64,000 bases of DNA from Klebsiella grimontii (GTDB lineage: Bacteria > Pseudomonadota > Gammaproteobacteria > Enterobacterales > Enterobacteriaceae), in contig NZ_FZTC01000014.1 of assembly GCF_900200035.1 (NCBI RefSeq), positions 186,001 through 250,000 of the forward strand, in the 5' to 3' direction. This document shows, piece after piece, positions 9,688 through 19,672 of the stretch; the first letter of the stretch is position 1; each line of letters begins with the position of its first letter. The position numbers and the translations under genes are program-made. Under the pieces are notes generated by a model that saw only the letters and a program-made list of their open reading frames with translations, did not search any database and had not been told where the DNA came from.

Positions 9688-11214
9688 ATGAAAGAGACCG
9701 TAGCAATGCTTAATCAGCAGTACGTGATGCCGGAAGGATTAGCGCCCTATGCGGGCGTGACGGCGAAAAGCCCGTGGCTGGCCAGCGAAAGCGAAAAGCG
9801 CCAACGTAAAATCTGCGCCTCGCTGGAGGAGGCGATTCGCCGTTCGGGCCTGCAAAACGGCATGACCATCTCTTTTCACCACGCCTTTCGCGGCGGTGAC
9901 AAGGTGGTCAATATGGTGGTGGCGAAGCTGGCTGAAATGGGCTTTCGCGATCTGACGCTGGCCTCAAGCTCGCTGATCGACGCCCACTGGCCGCTGATTG
10001 AACATATTAAAAATGGCGTGATCCGCCAGATTTACACCTCCGGCCTGCGCGGTAAGCTGGGAGAAGAGATCTCCGCCGGTCTGATGGAAAATCCGGTCCA
10101 AATCCACTCCCACGGCGGCCGCGCGTATTTAGTACAAAGCGGCGAGCTAAACATTGACGTGGCGTTCCTCGGCGTGCCGTGCTGCGATGAATACGGCAAC
10201 GCCAACGGCTTTAGCGGTAAATCCCGCTGCGGATCGCTGGGCTACGCCAAAGTGGATGCCGATGCCGCCAAATGCGTGGTGCTGCTGACCGAAGAGTGGG
10301 TGGATTATCCAAACTATCCGGCCAGCATCGCCCAGGATCAGGTCGATCTGATCGTGCAGGTCGACGAGGTCGGCGATCCGGCGAAAATCACCGCCGGGGC
10401 GATCCGTTTGACCAGCAACCCGCGCGAACTGCTGATCGCCCGCCAGGCGGCGAAAGTGATCGAGCACTCCGGTTATTTTAAAGACGGCTTCTCTTTGCAA
10501 ACCGGTACCGGCGGCGCCTCGCTGGCGGTGACCCGCTTCCTCGAAGATAAGATGCGCCGTCACAACATTACCGCCAGCTTTGGTCTGGGCGGGATTACCG
10601 GCACAATGGTCGATCTGCACGAAAAGGGCCTGATCAAAGCGCTGCTGGATACCCAGTCTTTCGACGGCGACGCCGCGCGTTCGCTGGCCAATAACCCTAA
10701 CCATATCGAAATTTCCGCTAATCAATACGCCAATCCGGGTTCGAAAGGCATCGCCTGCGAACGCCTGAACGTGGTGATGCTGAGCGCGCTGGAAATCGAT
10801 ACCGGATTCAACGTTAACGTGATGACCGGCTCTAACGGCGTGCTGCGCGGGGCATCCGGCGGCCACTGCGATACGGCGGCGGGTGCTGACTTAACCATTA
10901 TCACCGCGCCGCTGGTGCGTGGACGCATTCCGTGCGTGGTCGAGAAGGTGCTAACCCGCGTGACGCCGGGCGCCAGCGTGGATGTGCTGGTGACCGACCA
11001 CGGTATCGCCGTCAACCCGGCGCGTCAGGATCTGATCGATCGCCTGCGTCAGGCGGATATCCCGCTGATGACCATCGAAGCGCTACAGCAGCGCGCCGAG
11101 CTTTTGACCGGCAAGCCTGAGCCGATCGCATTTACCGATCGGGTGGTGGCCGTCGTGCGCTATCGCGACGGTTCGGTGATCGACGTCATTCATCAGGTTA
11201 AAAGCGCCGGTTAA
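9688..11214 (+). CDS. citF: Citrate lyase alpha subunit (citrate:acetyl-ACP transferase)
   Basis: Exchanges the acetyl group on CitD for citrate. 508 aa, matching the Klebsiella enzyme, from the ATG at 9688 preceded by AAGGAGC. It is a CoA-transferase-fold protein with glycine-rich turns (HHAFRGGDKVVN, FGLGGITGTMVDLHEKG, GASGGHCDTAAGAD). It sits between citE and citG in the citCDEFG operon. Confidence 0.97.
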   Translation: MKETVAMLNQQYVMPEGLAPYAGVTAKSPWLASESEKRQRKICASLEEAIRRSGLQNGMTISFHHAFRGGDKVVNMVVAKLAEMGFRDLTLASSSLIDAHWPLIEHIKNGVIRQIYTSGLRGKLGEEISAGLMENPVQIHSHGGRAYLVQSGELNIDVAFLGVPCCDEYGNANGFSGKSRCGSLGYAKVDADAAKCVVLLTEEWVDYPNYPASIAQDQVDLIVQVDEVGDPAKITAGAIRLTSNPRELLIARQAAKVIEHSGYFKDGFSLQTGTGGASLAVTRFLEDKMRRHNITASFGLGGITGTMVDLHEKGLIKALLDTQSFDGDAARSLANNPNHIEISANQYANPGSKGIACERLNVVMLSALEIDTGFNVNVMTGSNGVLRGASGGHCDTAAGADLTIITAPLVRGRIPCVVEKVLTRVTPGASVDVLVTDHGIAVNPARQDLIDRLRQADIPLMTIEALQQRAELLTGKPEPIAFTDRVVAVVRYRDGSVIDVIHQVKSAG

Positions 11215-11233
11215 ACGCGCTGAGGAGAAAGGC

Positions 11234-12142
11234 ATGAGCGAAGTGATGATGAGCCAGCATCGCCCATCGAGCCGTCAAACGGTGGCGGCGGAGGAGATGG
11301 TTTCACGTGTGGAACGGGCGCTGCTGACCGAAGTTCGCCTGACGCCGAAGCCCGGGCTGGTGGATATTCGTAACGCCGGCGCGCATCGGGATATGGATCT
11401 GGCCTCCTTTGAGGCCAGCACGGCGGTTGTCGCCCCGTGGATGGAGAAGTTTTTCATTATGGGCCACGACACCGCCAATATCATGCCGGAAAAGGTGCTG
11501 ACGATGCTGCGTCCGGTGGGCATGGCCTGCGAGACGGATATGCTGGCAGCCACCGGCGGAGTGAATACCCATCGCGGCGCGATCTTCGCTTTTGGCCTGC
11601 TCAGCGCGGCGGTGGGAAGGTTGGTGGCCAGAGGGGAGCCGGTTGAGCAGCACCGGGTTTGCGATCAGGTGGCCCGCTTCTGCCGGGGGCTGGTCGGGCG
11701 TGAGCTCTCCTCTGCCGCGGGAAAGAAGGTGAGTAAAGGCGAAGGTCATTTCCTGCGCTACGGGCTCTCCGGCGCCCGGGGCGAAGCGGAGAGTGGCTTT
11801 CGCACCGTGCGCACCCAGGCGATGCCGGTATTCAATCGCGTTATGGCGGAGACCGGCGATACCAATCTGGCGTTATTGCAGACCCTGCTGCACCTGATGG
11901 CCTGGAATGACGACACCAACCTGGTGTCGCGCGGCGGGCTTGAAGGGCTGAATTTTGTGCAGCAGCAGGCGCAAAGGCTGCTGTGGGAAGGCGGTGTGCT
12001 GACCGACGGCGGTCTGGAAGCGCTTCGCCAGCTGGATGATGAACTGATTGTCCGTCACCTTAGCCCCGGCGGCAGCGCCGACCTGCTGGCGGTCACCTCG
12101 TTCCTGTCCGGTTTCCCGGCCGGGGAGCTGTTCCTGCACTAA
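11234..12142 (+). CDS. citG: Triphosphoribosyl-dephospho-CoA synthase
   Basis: Makes 2'-(5''-triphosphoribosyl)-3'-dephospho-CoA from ATP and dephospho-CoA, the precursor of the citrate lyase prosthetic group. 302 aa. Conserved motifs are LTPKPGLVDIRNAGAH, ATGGVNTHRGAIFAFG and MAWNDDTNLVSRGG. The SD GAGGAGAAA precedes the ATG. It is a stand-alone gene, not a citXG fusion as in E. coli, and closes the operon before dapB. Confidence 0.95.
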   Translation: MSEVMMSQHRPSSRQTVAAEEMVSRVERALLTEVRLTPKPGLVDIRNAGAHRDMDLASFEASTAVVAPWMEKFFIMGHDTANIMPEKVLTMLRPVGMACETDMLAATGGVNTHRGAIFAFGLLSAAVGRLVARGEPVEQHRVCDQVARFCRGLVGRELSSAAGKKVSKGEGHFLRYGLSGARGEAESGFRTVRTQAMPVFNRVMAETGDTNLALLQTLLHLMAWNDDTNLVSRGGLEGLNFVQQQAQRLLWEGGVLTDGGLEALRQLDDELIVRHLSPGGSADLLAVTSFLSGFPAGELFLH

Positions 12143-12168
12143 TCGCTCGCTTTTATCTCGACGGTTTA

Positions 12169-12199
12169 CCCGGATTGGCCAGCAGAGGGCCGATCCGGG
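12169..12199. terminator. REP-like hairpin downstream of citG
   Basis: CCCGGATTGGCC (12169-12180) pairs with GGCCGATCCGGG (12188-12199) with one mismatch and a 7-base loop. There is no T-run, so it looks more like a single REP/mRNA-end hairpin than a classic intrinsic terminator. It is the only strong structure between citG and dapB. Confidence 0.45.
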
Positions 12200-12374
12200 G
12201 TTGCGGACCGCGCTTGCTCCTCTCTCCTCACTACTCAACGGCAAATTCCCGGCACAATCTTATAGTTTTTACTGATATCGGCGGCAGTTTGTCATAAATT
12301 TCTAATTATCGGTGTTTTTGAGTAGCGGCCCATCGATGGGCTGGTTACTCTGAAAACAATTTACGTAGTGTTAA

Positions 12375-13211
<837 letters not shown>

Positions 13212-13266
13212 CGATTATTACCCATCGTGATGTGGTTATTGCATTCAATAAGTAATTGATTGCAAG

Positions 13267-13292
13267 GGGCAATATTTTATTGCCCTTTTTTA
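13267..13292 (+). terminator. Rho-independent terminator of dapB
   Basis: Perfect 8-bp stem GGGCAATA / TATTGCCC (13267-13274, 13278-13285) with a TTT loop, followed by a T-run. It lies 55 bp after the dapB stop. Confidence 0.88.
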
Positions 13293-13376
13293 TTTTTTGG
13301 GTTTTAGATATTTTTTATTGTTAAAGCTACAAAATAATACGTTATCTGCGTATTTTTTGTTGTTTTATTGTAAATT

Positions 13377-13392
13377 TTGACCGTCTGGTCTA
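13377..13392. promoter_or_regulatory. RutR-type operator upstream of carAB
   Basis: TTGACC-N4-GGTCTA closely matches the RutR palindrome (TTGACCA-N2-TGGTCAA). It occupies the place where the E. coli carAB control region has its RutR site, well upstream of P1. RutR links pyrimidine levels to carbamoyl-phosphate synthesis. Confidence 0.7.
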
Positions 13393-13433
13393 CTTTTTCA
13401 ATCCCTGCGCTAAGATTTTACAATCATCCACCT

Positions 13434-13449
13434 CCGCAAGCGTTTTCCC
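13434..13449. promoter_or_regulatory. PurR-type operator upstream of carAB P1
   Basis: CCGCAAGCGTTTTCCC agrees with the PurR consensus except at the two outermost bases. It lies about 100 bp upstream of the P1 -35 element, as in the E. coli carAB control region, where PurR represses P1. Confidence 0.7.
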
Positions 13450-13534
13450 AGGCTAGTTAGTTGATCTTTTTGCCCGTTAAGACCGGTATTGCTGAATAGT
13501 CGCCTGAAACAAGATTAAAAATATCCGCTTTAAG

Positions 13535-13563
13535 TTGACTTTTACCGGCCATCTCTCCAGAAT
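13535..13563 (+). promoter_or_regulatory. carAB promoter P1 (pyrimidine/purine regulated)
   Basis: TTGACT (13535-13540), a 17-bp spacer and CAGAAT (13558-13563). The sequence and position correspond to E. coli carAB P1, the upstream promoter that responds to pyrimidines and purines. Confidence 0.75.
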
Positions 13564-13602
13564 GCCGCCGTTTGCCAAAATTCTGCGGGCAACAGATTTG
13601 CA

Positions 13603-13640
13603 TTGATTCAGATCTACATTATGAATTAATATGCAAATAA
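13603..13640 (+). promoter_or_regulatory. carAB promoter P2 overlapped by ArgR boxes
   Basis: TTGATT (13603-13608) and TAATAT (13627-13632), 69 bp downstream of P1, the same tandem spacing as in E. coli. TGAATTAATATGCAAATA overlaps the -10 and resembles the ARG boxes (TGAAT/ATTCA palindromes) through which ArgR represses P2. Confidence 0.65.
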
Positions 13641-13668
13641 AGTGAGTGGATATTCTCTGGAGGGTGTT

Positions 13669-14817
13669 TTGATTAAGTCAGCGCTATTGGTTCTGGAAGA
13701 CGGAACCCAGTTTCACGGTCGGGCCATAGGGGCTACCGGCACGGCGGTTGGGGAAGTCGTTTTCAATACTTCAATGACCGGTTATCAAGAAATCCTCACT
13801 GATCCTTCCTATTCCCGCCAAATCGTCACTCTAACCTATCCCCATATCGGCAACGTCGGCACCAATGCCGCCGATGAAGAGTCTTCTCAGGTACATGCTC
13901 AGGGTCTGGTCATTCGCGATCTGCCGCTGATTGCCAGCAACTTCCGCAATACCGAAGACCTCTCTTCTTATCTGAAGCGCCATAACATCGTGGCGATTGC
14001 CGATATCGATACGCGTAAGCTGACCCGTCTGCTGCGTGAAAAAGGCGCGCAGAACGGCTGCATCATCGCCGGCGACAGTCCGGACGCGCAGCTGGCGCTG
14101 GAAAAAGCGAAAGCGTTCCCGGGCCTCAACGGTATGGATCTGGCGAAGGAAGTGACGACCGCAGAAACCTACAGCTGGATGCAGGGGAGCTGGACGCTGG
14201 CGGGAGACCTGCCGGAAGCCAAAGCGGAAAGCGAGCTGCCGTTCCACGTGGTGGCCTACGATTTCGGCGCCAAGCGCAACATTCTGCGCATGCTGGTCGA
14301 TCGCGGCTGCCGTCTGACGGTGGTTCCGGCGCAGACCTCCGCCGAAGAGGTGCTGAAGATGAATCCGGACGGTATTTTCCTGTCCAACGGCCCTGGCGAC
14401 CCGGCGCCTTGTGATTACGCTATCGACGCGATTACGAAGTTCCTGGAAACCGACATTCCAGTATTCGGCATCTGCCTCGGCCATCAGCTGCTGGCGCTGG
14501 CGAGCGGCGCGAAGACCGTGAAGATGAAGTTCGGCCACCACGGCGGCAACCATCCGGTAAAAGATATGGATAACAACGTGGTGATGATCACCGCGCAGAA
14601 CCACGGTTTTGCGGTGGATGAAGCGTCTATGCCCGCTAACCTGCGCGTGACCCACAAGTCGCTGTTCGACGGCACCCTGCAGGGCATTCACCGTACCGAT
14701 AAACCGGCGTTCAGCTTCCAGGGGCACCCGGAAGCGAGCCCTGGCCCGCACGATGCCGCACCGCTGTTCGACCATTTTATCGAATTAATTGAGCAGTACC
14801 GTCAGTCCGCGAAATAA
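13669..14817 (+). CDS. carA: Carbamoyl-phosphate synthase small (glutaminase) subunit
   Basis: Supplies ammonia from glutamine for carbamoyl phosphate, feeding arginine and pyrimidine synthesis. 382 aa from a TTG start at 13669 preceded by CTGGAGGG. The same TTG start is used in E. coli, so the upstream in-frame GTG at 13642 was not used. The C-terminal class I amidotransferase domain has the nucleophile Cys in [11 protein letters not shown] and the His/Glu pair in [10 protein letters not shown]. It is followed 18 bp later by carB. Confidence 0.97.
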   Translation: MIKSALLVLEDGTQFHGRAIGATGTAVGEVVFNTSMTGYQEILTDPSYSRQIVTLTYPHIGNVGTNAADEESSQVHAQGLVIRDLPLIASNFRNTEDLSSYLKRHNIVAIADIDTRKLTRLLREKGAQNGCIIAGDSPDAQLALEKAKAFPGLNGMDLAKEVTTAETYSWMQGSWTLAGDLPEAKAESELPFHVVAYDFGAKRNILRMLVDRGCRLTVVPAQTSAEEVLKMNPDGIFLSNGPGDPAPCDYAIDAITKFLETDIPVFGICLGHQLLALASGAKTVKMKFGHHGGNHPVKDMDNNVVMITAQNHGFAVDEASMPANLRVTHKSLFDGTLQGIHRTDKPAFSFQGHPEASPGPHDAAPLFDHFIELIEQYRQSAK

Positions 14818-14835
14818 TCAGGAGTTAAGAGAGCC

Positions 14836-17800
14836 ATGCCAAAACGTACAGATATAAAAAGTATCCTGATTCTGGGCGCGGGCCCGATTGTTATCGGTCA
14901 GGCGTGTGAGTTTGACTACTCCGGCGCCCAGGCGTGTAAAGCGCTGCGCGAAGAGGGTTACCGCGTCATTCTGGTGAACTCTAACCCGGCTACCATCATG
15001 ACCGACCCGGAAATGGCCGATGCCACCTACATCGAGCCGATTCACTGGGAAGTGGTGCGCAAGATTATTGAGAAAGAGCGTCCGGATGCGGTTCTGCCGA
15101 CTATGGGCGGCCAGACGGCGCTGAACTGCGCGCTGGAGCTGGAGCGTCAGGGCGTGCTGGCCGAGTTCGGCGTGACCATGATTGGCGCGACCGCCGATGC
15201 GATTGATAAAGCCGAAGACCGCCGCCGTTTCGACGTGGCGATGAAGAAAATCGGCCTCGACACCGCGCGTTCCGGCATCGCCCATACCATGGAAGAAGCG
15301 CTGGCGGTTGCCGCTGACGTTGGCTTCCCGTGCATCATCCGTCCTTCCTTTACCATGGGCGGCACCGGCGGCGGTATTGCCTACAACCGTGAAGAGTTCG
15401 AAGAAATCTGCGAACGCGGCCTGGATCTCTCGCCGACTAACGAGCTGCTGATTGATGAATCGCTAATCGGCTGGAAAGAGTACGAGATGGAAGTGGTGCG
15501 TGATAAAAACGACAACTGCATCATCGTCTGCTCTATCGAAAACTTCGACGCCATGGGCATCCATACCGGCGACTCCATCACCGTGGCGCCGGCGCAAACC
15601 CTGACCGACAAAGAGTACCAAATCATGCGTAACGCCTCGATGGCGGTACTGCGTGAAATCGGCGTCGAAACCGGCGGTTCCAACGTTCAGTTCTCGGTGA
15701 ACCCGAAAGATGGTCGCCTGATCGTTATCGAGATGAACCCGCGCGTCTCCCGCTCCTCGGCGCTGGCCTCGAAAGCCACCGGCTTCCCGATTGCCAAAGT
15801 CGCGGCGAAGCTGGCGGTAGGTTACACCCTTGATGAGCTGATGAACGATATCACCGGCGGCCGTACCCCGGCGTCGTTTGAACCGTCCATCGACTACGTC
15901 GTGACTAAAATCCCGCGCTTCAACTTTGAAAAATTCGTCGGCGCTAACGACCGCCTCACCACCCAGATGAAATCGGTGGGCGAAGTGATGGCGATTGGTC
16001 GCACCCAGCAGGAATCCCTGCAGAAAGCGCTGCGCGGCCTGGAAGTGGGCGCCACTGGTTTCGACCCGAAAGTGAGCCTTGATGACCCGGAAGCACTGAC
16101 CAAGATTCGCCGCGAACTGAAAGATGCTGGCGCAGAGCGTATCTGGTACATCGCTGACGCTTTCCGCGCGGGCCTCTCCGTTGATGGCGTGTTCAACCTG
16201 ACCAATATTGACCGCTGGTTCCTGGTACAGATTGAAGAGCTGGTGCGTCTGGAGGAGAAAGTGGCTGAAGTCGGTATTACCGGCCTCGACGCCGACTTCC
16301 TGCGTCAGCTCAAGCGCAAAGGCTTTGCCGATGCGCGTCTGGCGAAGCTGGCTGGCGTGCGCGAAGCGGAAATCCGCAAGCTGCGCGACCAGTACGACCT
16401 GCACCCGGTCTACAAGCGCGTGGATACCTGCGCGGCGGAATTCGCCACCGACACCGCCTACATGTACTCCACTTATGAAGACGAGTGCGAAGCGAACCCG
16501 TCCGTTGACCGCGACAAGATCATGGTGCTCGGCGGCGGCCCGAACCGTATCGGCCAGGGCATCGAATTCGACTACTGCTGCGTCCACGCCTCCCTGGCGC
16601 TGCGCGAAGACGGCTACGAGACCATTATGGTCAACTGTAACCCGGAAACCGTCTCCACCGACTACGACACCTCAGACCGCCTCTACTTCGAGCCGGTAAC
16701 CCTGGAAGACGTGCTGGAAATCGTGCGTATAGAGAAGCCAAAAGGCGTTATCGTACAGTACGGCGGCCAGACTCCGCTGAAGCTGGCGCGCGCGCTGGAA
16801 GCGGCTGGCGTGCCGGTTATCGGCACCAGCCCGGATGCTATCGACCGCGCGGAAGACCGCGAACGCTTCCAGCACGCGGTTGACCGCCTGAAGCTGAAGC
16901 AGCCGGCCAACGCCACCGTGACCGCGATCGAAATGGCGGTCGAAAAGGCGAAAGAGATTGGCTACCCGCTGGTGGTGCGCCCGTCCTATGTGCTTGGCGG
17001 CCGTGCGATGGAAATCGTCTACGATGAAATCGACCTGCGTCGCTACTTCCAGACCGCGGTCAGCGTCTCTAACGATGCGCCGGTGCTGCTGGACCGCTTC
17101 CTTGACGATGCGGTTGAAGTCGACGTCGATGCAATCTGCGACGGCGAAATGGTGCTGATTGGCGGCATCATGGAGCATATCGAGCAGGCGGGCGTGCACT
17201 CCGGCGACTCCGCGTGTTCACTGCCGGCCTACACCCTGAGCCAGGAAATTCAGGATGTGATGCGCGAGCAGGTGCAGAAGCTGGCCTTTGAGCTGCAGGT
17301 TCGCGGCCTGATGAACGTGCAGTTTGCGGTTAAAAACAACGAAGTCTACCTGATTGAAGTCAACCCGCGCGCGGCGCGTACCGTCCCGTTCGTCTCGAAA
17401 GCCACCGGCGTACCGCTGGCAAAAGTCGCGGCGCGCGTAATGGTCGGCCAAACGCTGGCCCAGCAGGGCGTAACCAAAGAGATCATCCCGCCGTACTACT
17501 CGGTGAAAGAGGTGGTGCTGCCGTTTAACAAATTCCCGGGCGTTGACCCGCTGTTAGGGCCGGAAATGCGCTCTACCGGTGAAGTCATGGGCGTAGGCCG
17601 CACCTTCGCGGAAGCGTTCGCCAAGGCGCAGCTGGGCAGCAACTCGACGATGAAGAAACAGGGACGCGCGCTGCTCTCCGTTCGCGAAGGCGACAAAGAG
17701 CGCGTGGTGGATCTGGCGGCAAAACTGCTGAAGTTTGGCTTCGAGCTGGATGCGACCCACGGTACCGCGATTGTGCTGGGCGAAGCCGGCATCAACCCGC

Positions 17801-18060
17801 GTCTGGTGAACAAGGTGCATGAAGGCCGTCCGCACATTCAGGACCGTATCAAGAATGGCGAATATACCTACATCATCAACACCACCGCGGGCCGTCAGGC
17901 GATTGAAGACTCCAAGCTGATTCGCCGCAGCGCGCTGCAGTACAAGGTGCACTACGACACCACGCTGAACGGCGGTTTCGCTACCGCAATGGCGCTGAAT
18001 GCCAACGCGATGGAGAAGGTGACCTCGGTACAGGAAATGCACGCGCAGATTAAAAAGTAA
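14836..18060 (+). CDS. carB: Carbamoyl-phosphate synthase large subunit
   Basis: 1074 aa. Two homologous ATP-grasp halves (1-~400 carboxy phosphate; ~553-933 carbamoyl phosphate), each opening with a glycine-rich turn ([18 protein letters not shown] and [16 protein letters not shown]). The oligomerisation domain is in between, and a C-terminal allosteric domain (~935-1074) binds UMP/ornithine. The SD AGGAG precedes the ATG. It is transcribed with carA and ends in a strong terminator. Confidence 0.98.
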   Translation: MPKRTDIKSILILGAGPIVIGQACEFDYSGAQACKALREEGYRVILVNSNPATIMTDPEMADATYIEPIHWEVVRKIIEKERPDAVLPTMGGQTALNCALELERQGVLAEFGVTMIGATADAIDKAEDRRRFDVAMKKIGLDTARSGIAHTMEEALAVAADVGFPCIIRPSFTMGGTGGGIAYNREEFEEICERGLDLSPTNELLIDESLIGWKEYEMEVVRDKNDNCIIVCSIENFDAMGIHTGDSITVAPAQTLTDKEYQIMRNASMAVLREIGVETGGSNVQFSVNPKDGRLIVIEMNPRVSRSSALASKATGFPIAKVAAKLAVGYTLDELMNDITGGRTPASFEPSIDYVVTKIPRFNFEKFVGANDRLTTQMKSVGEVMAIGRTQQESLQKALRGLEVGATGFDPKVSLDDPEALTKIRRELKDAGAERIWYIADAFRAGLSVDGVFNLTNIDRWFLVQIEELVRLEEKVAEVGITGLDADFLRQLKRKGFADARLAKLAGVREAEIRKLRDQYDLHPVYKRVDTCAAEFATDTAYMYSTYEDECEANPSVDRDKIMVLGGGPNRIGQGIEFDYCCVHASLALREDGYETIMVNCNPETVSTDYDTSDRLYFEPVTLEDVLEIVRIEKPKGVIVQYGGQTPLKLARALEAAGVPVIGTSPDAIDRAEDRERFQHAVDRLKLKQPANATVTAIEMAVEKAKEIGYPLVVRPSYVLGGRAMEIVYDEIDLRRYFQTAVSVSNDAPVLLDRFLDDAVEVDVDAICDGEMVLIGGIMEHIEQAGVHSGDSACSLPAYTLSQEIQDVMREQVQKLAFELQVRGLMNVQFAVKNNEVYLIEVNPRAARTVPFVSKATGVPLAKVAARVMVGQTLAQQGVTKEIIPPYYSVKEVVLPFNKFPGVDPLLGPEMRSTGEVMGVGRTFAEAFAKAQLGSNSTMKKQGRALLSVREGDKERVVDLAAKLLKFGFELDATHGTAIVLGEAGINPRLVNKVHEGRPHIQDRIKNGEYTYIINTTAGRQAIEDSKLIRRSALQYKVHYDTTLNGGFATAMALNANAMEKVTSVQEMHAQIKK

Positions 18061-18075
18061 TCTCATCTGCCAGTA

Positions 18076-18115
18076 AAAGCGCCTCCGGTGGCCAACGCCG
18101 GAGGCGCTTTTTTTT
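18076..18115 (+). terminator. Rho-independent terminator of carAB
   Basis: Thirteen-bp perfect stem AAAGCGCCTCCGG / CCGGAGGCGCTTT (18076-18088, 18098-18110) with a 9-base loop and a run of eight T. It starts 15 bp after the carB stop. Confidence 0.95.
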
Positions 18116-18198
18116 GCGTCGCGATAAAGCGAAACGGGGCGGGAGGGTTCATCCTTAATGGAACAAAACCATTTCATGACGCACGCAAGGATAACTAC

Positions 18199-19083
18199 AT
18201 GGCGATACTTTTGTTTGATTGGGGCGGTACATCGATTAAATATGGCGTCTGGCAGCAGGGGGAGCTGAAGGACACCGCATCGGTTGAGACGCCTGATAGC
18301 TGGGAAGAGATGAAAAATCGGCTATTGGATCTATATCAACAGTTCCAGCCGCGCTACGCCATTGATGGGATCTCAATTAGTGCTCCCGGGTGTGTGGATC
18401 CGCAGAGCGGGGTCATTAGCGGCCTGAGCGCCATTCCCTATATTCATCACTTTCCCATCGTCGAAGAGCTTTCCGGGCTGTTTTCACTTCCGGTATGCAT
18501 TGAGAACGACGCCAACTCGGCGGGTATCGCAGAGGCGGCATTGGGCGCGGGCCGCGAGTATGACAGCGTACTGTTTGTGATTGCCGGTTCAGGTATCGGT
18601 GGCGCGATTGTCGACAATAAAGTCCTGCGCCACGGCAGCCATCGCTACGCCGGCGAATTTGGCATGATGACCCTGCACGAGGGGCAAACCTTTAGCGAAC
18701 TGGCAACCGCCGTCGCTACGGCGCGTCGTTATGCCCGGCGCATGTCGCTGGCGGCTGACTCCGTCTCCGGAGAGGATGTCTTTCGCCTGGCCGAGGAGGG
18801 CGACAATATCGCGCAGCAGGAAGTGGCGCAGTTTTACCACTGGATGGCGGTAGGCTTACTGAATTTGCAGGTGTGCTATGACCCAGACTGTCTGATTATC
18901 GGCGGCGGTATCTCCGCCAGCGATAAGATTTTCGGTGGTATTAAGCAACGCCTGGCCGAGCTGGTCAATGAAAAAGCGTTAACGGAATTTCTCCCGCACG
19001 TGGTGCTCTGCCAGTACCGCAACGAGGCTAACCTGATCGGCGCGGCGGTGAACTTCGAACAAAAACAGGGGGATCGGCGTTAA
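18199..19083 (+). CDS. ROK-family sugar kinase
   Basis: 294 aa from the ATG at 18199 (SD AAGGAT). ROK fold: phosphate loop 1 FDWGGTSIKYGV (~6-17), catalytic Asp104 in IENDANSAG, phosphate loop 2 VIAGSGIGGAIV (~127-138), and a C-terminal IIGGGIS. The usual ROK zinc cluster (CxCGxxGC) is absent; the region after EFGMMTLHEG has no cysteines. This resembles the beta-glucoside/ManNAc-type branch that also lacks zinc, but the substrate cannot be told. It stands alone after carAB, where E. coli has cai/fix genes. A small dyad AATGG-N7-CCATT (18157-18173) upstream could be an operator. Confidence 0.85.
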   Translation: MAILLFDWGGTSIKYGVWQQGELKDTASVETPDSWEEMKNRLLDLYQQFQPRYAIDGISISAPGCVDPQSGVISGLSAIPYIHHFPIVEELSGLFSLPVCIENDANSAGIAEAALGAGREYDSVLFVIAGSGIGGAIVDNKVLRHGSHRYAGEFGMMTLHEGQTFSELATAVATARRYARRMSLAADSVSGEDVFRLAEEGDNIAQQEVAQFYHWMAVGLLNLQVCYDPDCLIIGGGISASDKIFGGIKQRLAELVNEKALTEFLPHVVLCQYRNEANLIGAAVNFEQKQGDRR

Positions 19084-19186
19084 CAGCCTACTTCGGAGAG
19101 TTCTGGTTTTCTCTCCCCGGTCAGTCAGCTAGCCTAAGATGGTTAGGGTGATAATGAATATGACTGAATAATGGGAGAGAAACACG

Positions 19187-19420
19187 ATGCACTATAAGCC
19201 CCTCACCGCAGCTGTTTTCGCCGCCGCCGCGCTTCTTACCGTGGCCGGTTGTTCATCTAATCAGTCGTTGAAAACGACCGACGGCAGAACCATTGTGACC
19301 GACGGCAAACCGCAGGTAGATGACGACACCGGTCTGGTGTCCTACAAAAATGCGGAAACCGGTCGTACCGAGCAGATCAATCGCGATCAGGTTAAATCGA
19401 TGGATGAACTGGATAACTAA
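19187..19420 (+). CDS. YgdI/YgdR-family small lipoprotein
   Basis: 77-aa lipoprotein. The signal peptide ends in the lipobox TVAGC (Cys22), followed by a short SH3-like beta domain typical of the DUF903/YgdI-YgdR family (TTDGRTIVTDGKPQVDDDTG, VSYKNAETG, INRDQVKSM). It is probably anchored in the outer membrane. The function of the family is unknown. The SD GGGAGAGA precedes the ATG, and it appears monocistronic. Confidence 0.88.
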   Translation: MHYKPLTAAVFAAAALLTVAGCSSNQSLKTTDGRTIVTDGKPQVDDDTGLVSYKNAETGRTEQINRDQVKSMDELDN

Positions 19421-19672
19421 GCGTTATCTCTGGCCTCGCGAGGAGTACGGCGGGGCCGGTTCGGCAATGGTTTATTCTGTTTCAAAAACGCCGATTAAAA
19501 TAGTGTGTTGCCCTGCCATCAGTAACGTCTTACGCAAACTGCAACCAGCCCGTGACTAATCCATTTATTCTTTTTATTTTTAATTCTATACTCGTTCTGT
19601 TTTAAGTTACCGATGTTCCTGATACGCATAAAAAAAAATGGAAATGGAATATACAACAGGTGATAAATATGG

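Noticed and set aside
19095-19116. Terminator after the ROK kinase (GGAGAG/CTCTCC)
   Set aside because: Six-bp stem with a 10-base loop and no following T-run; too weak.
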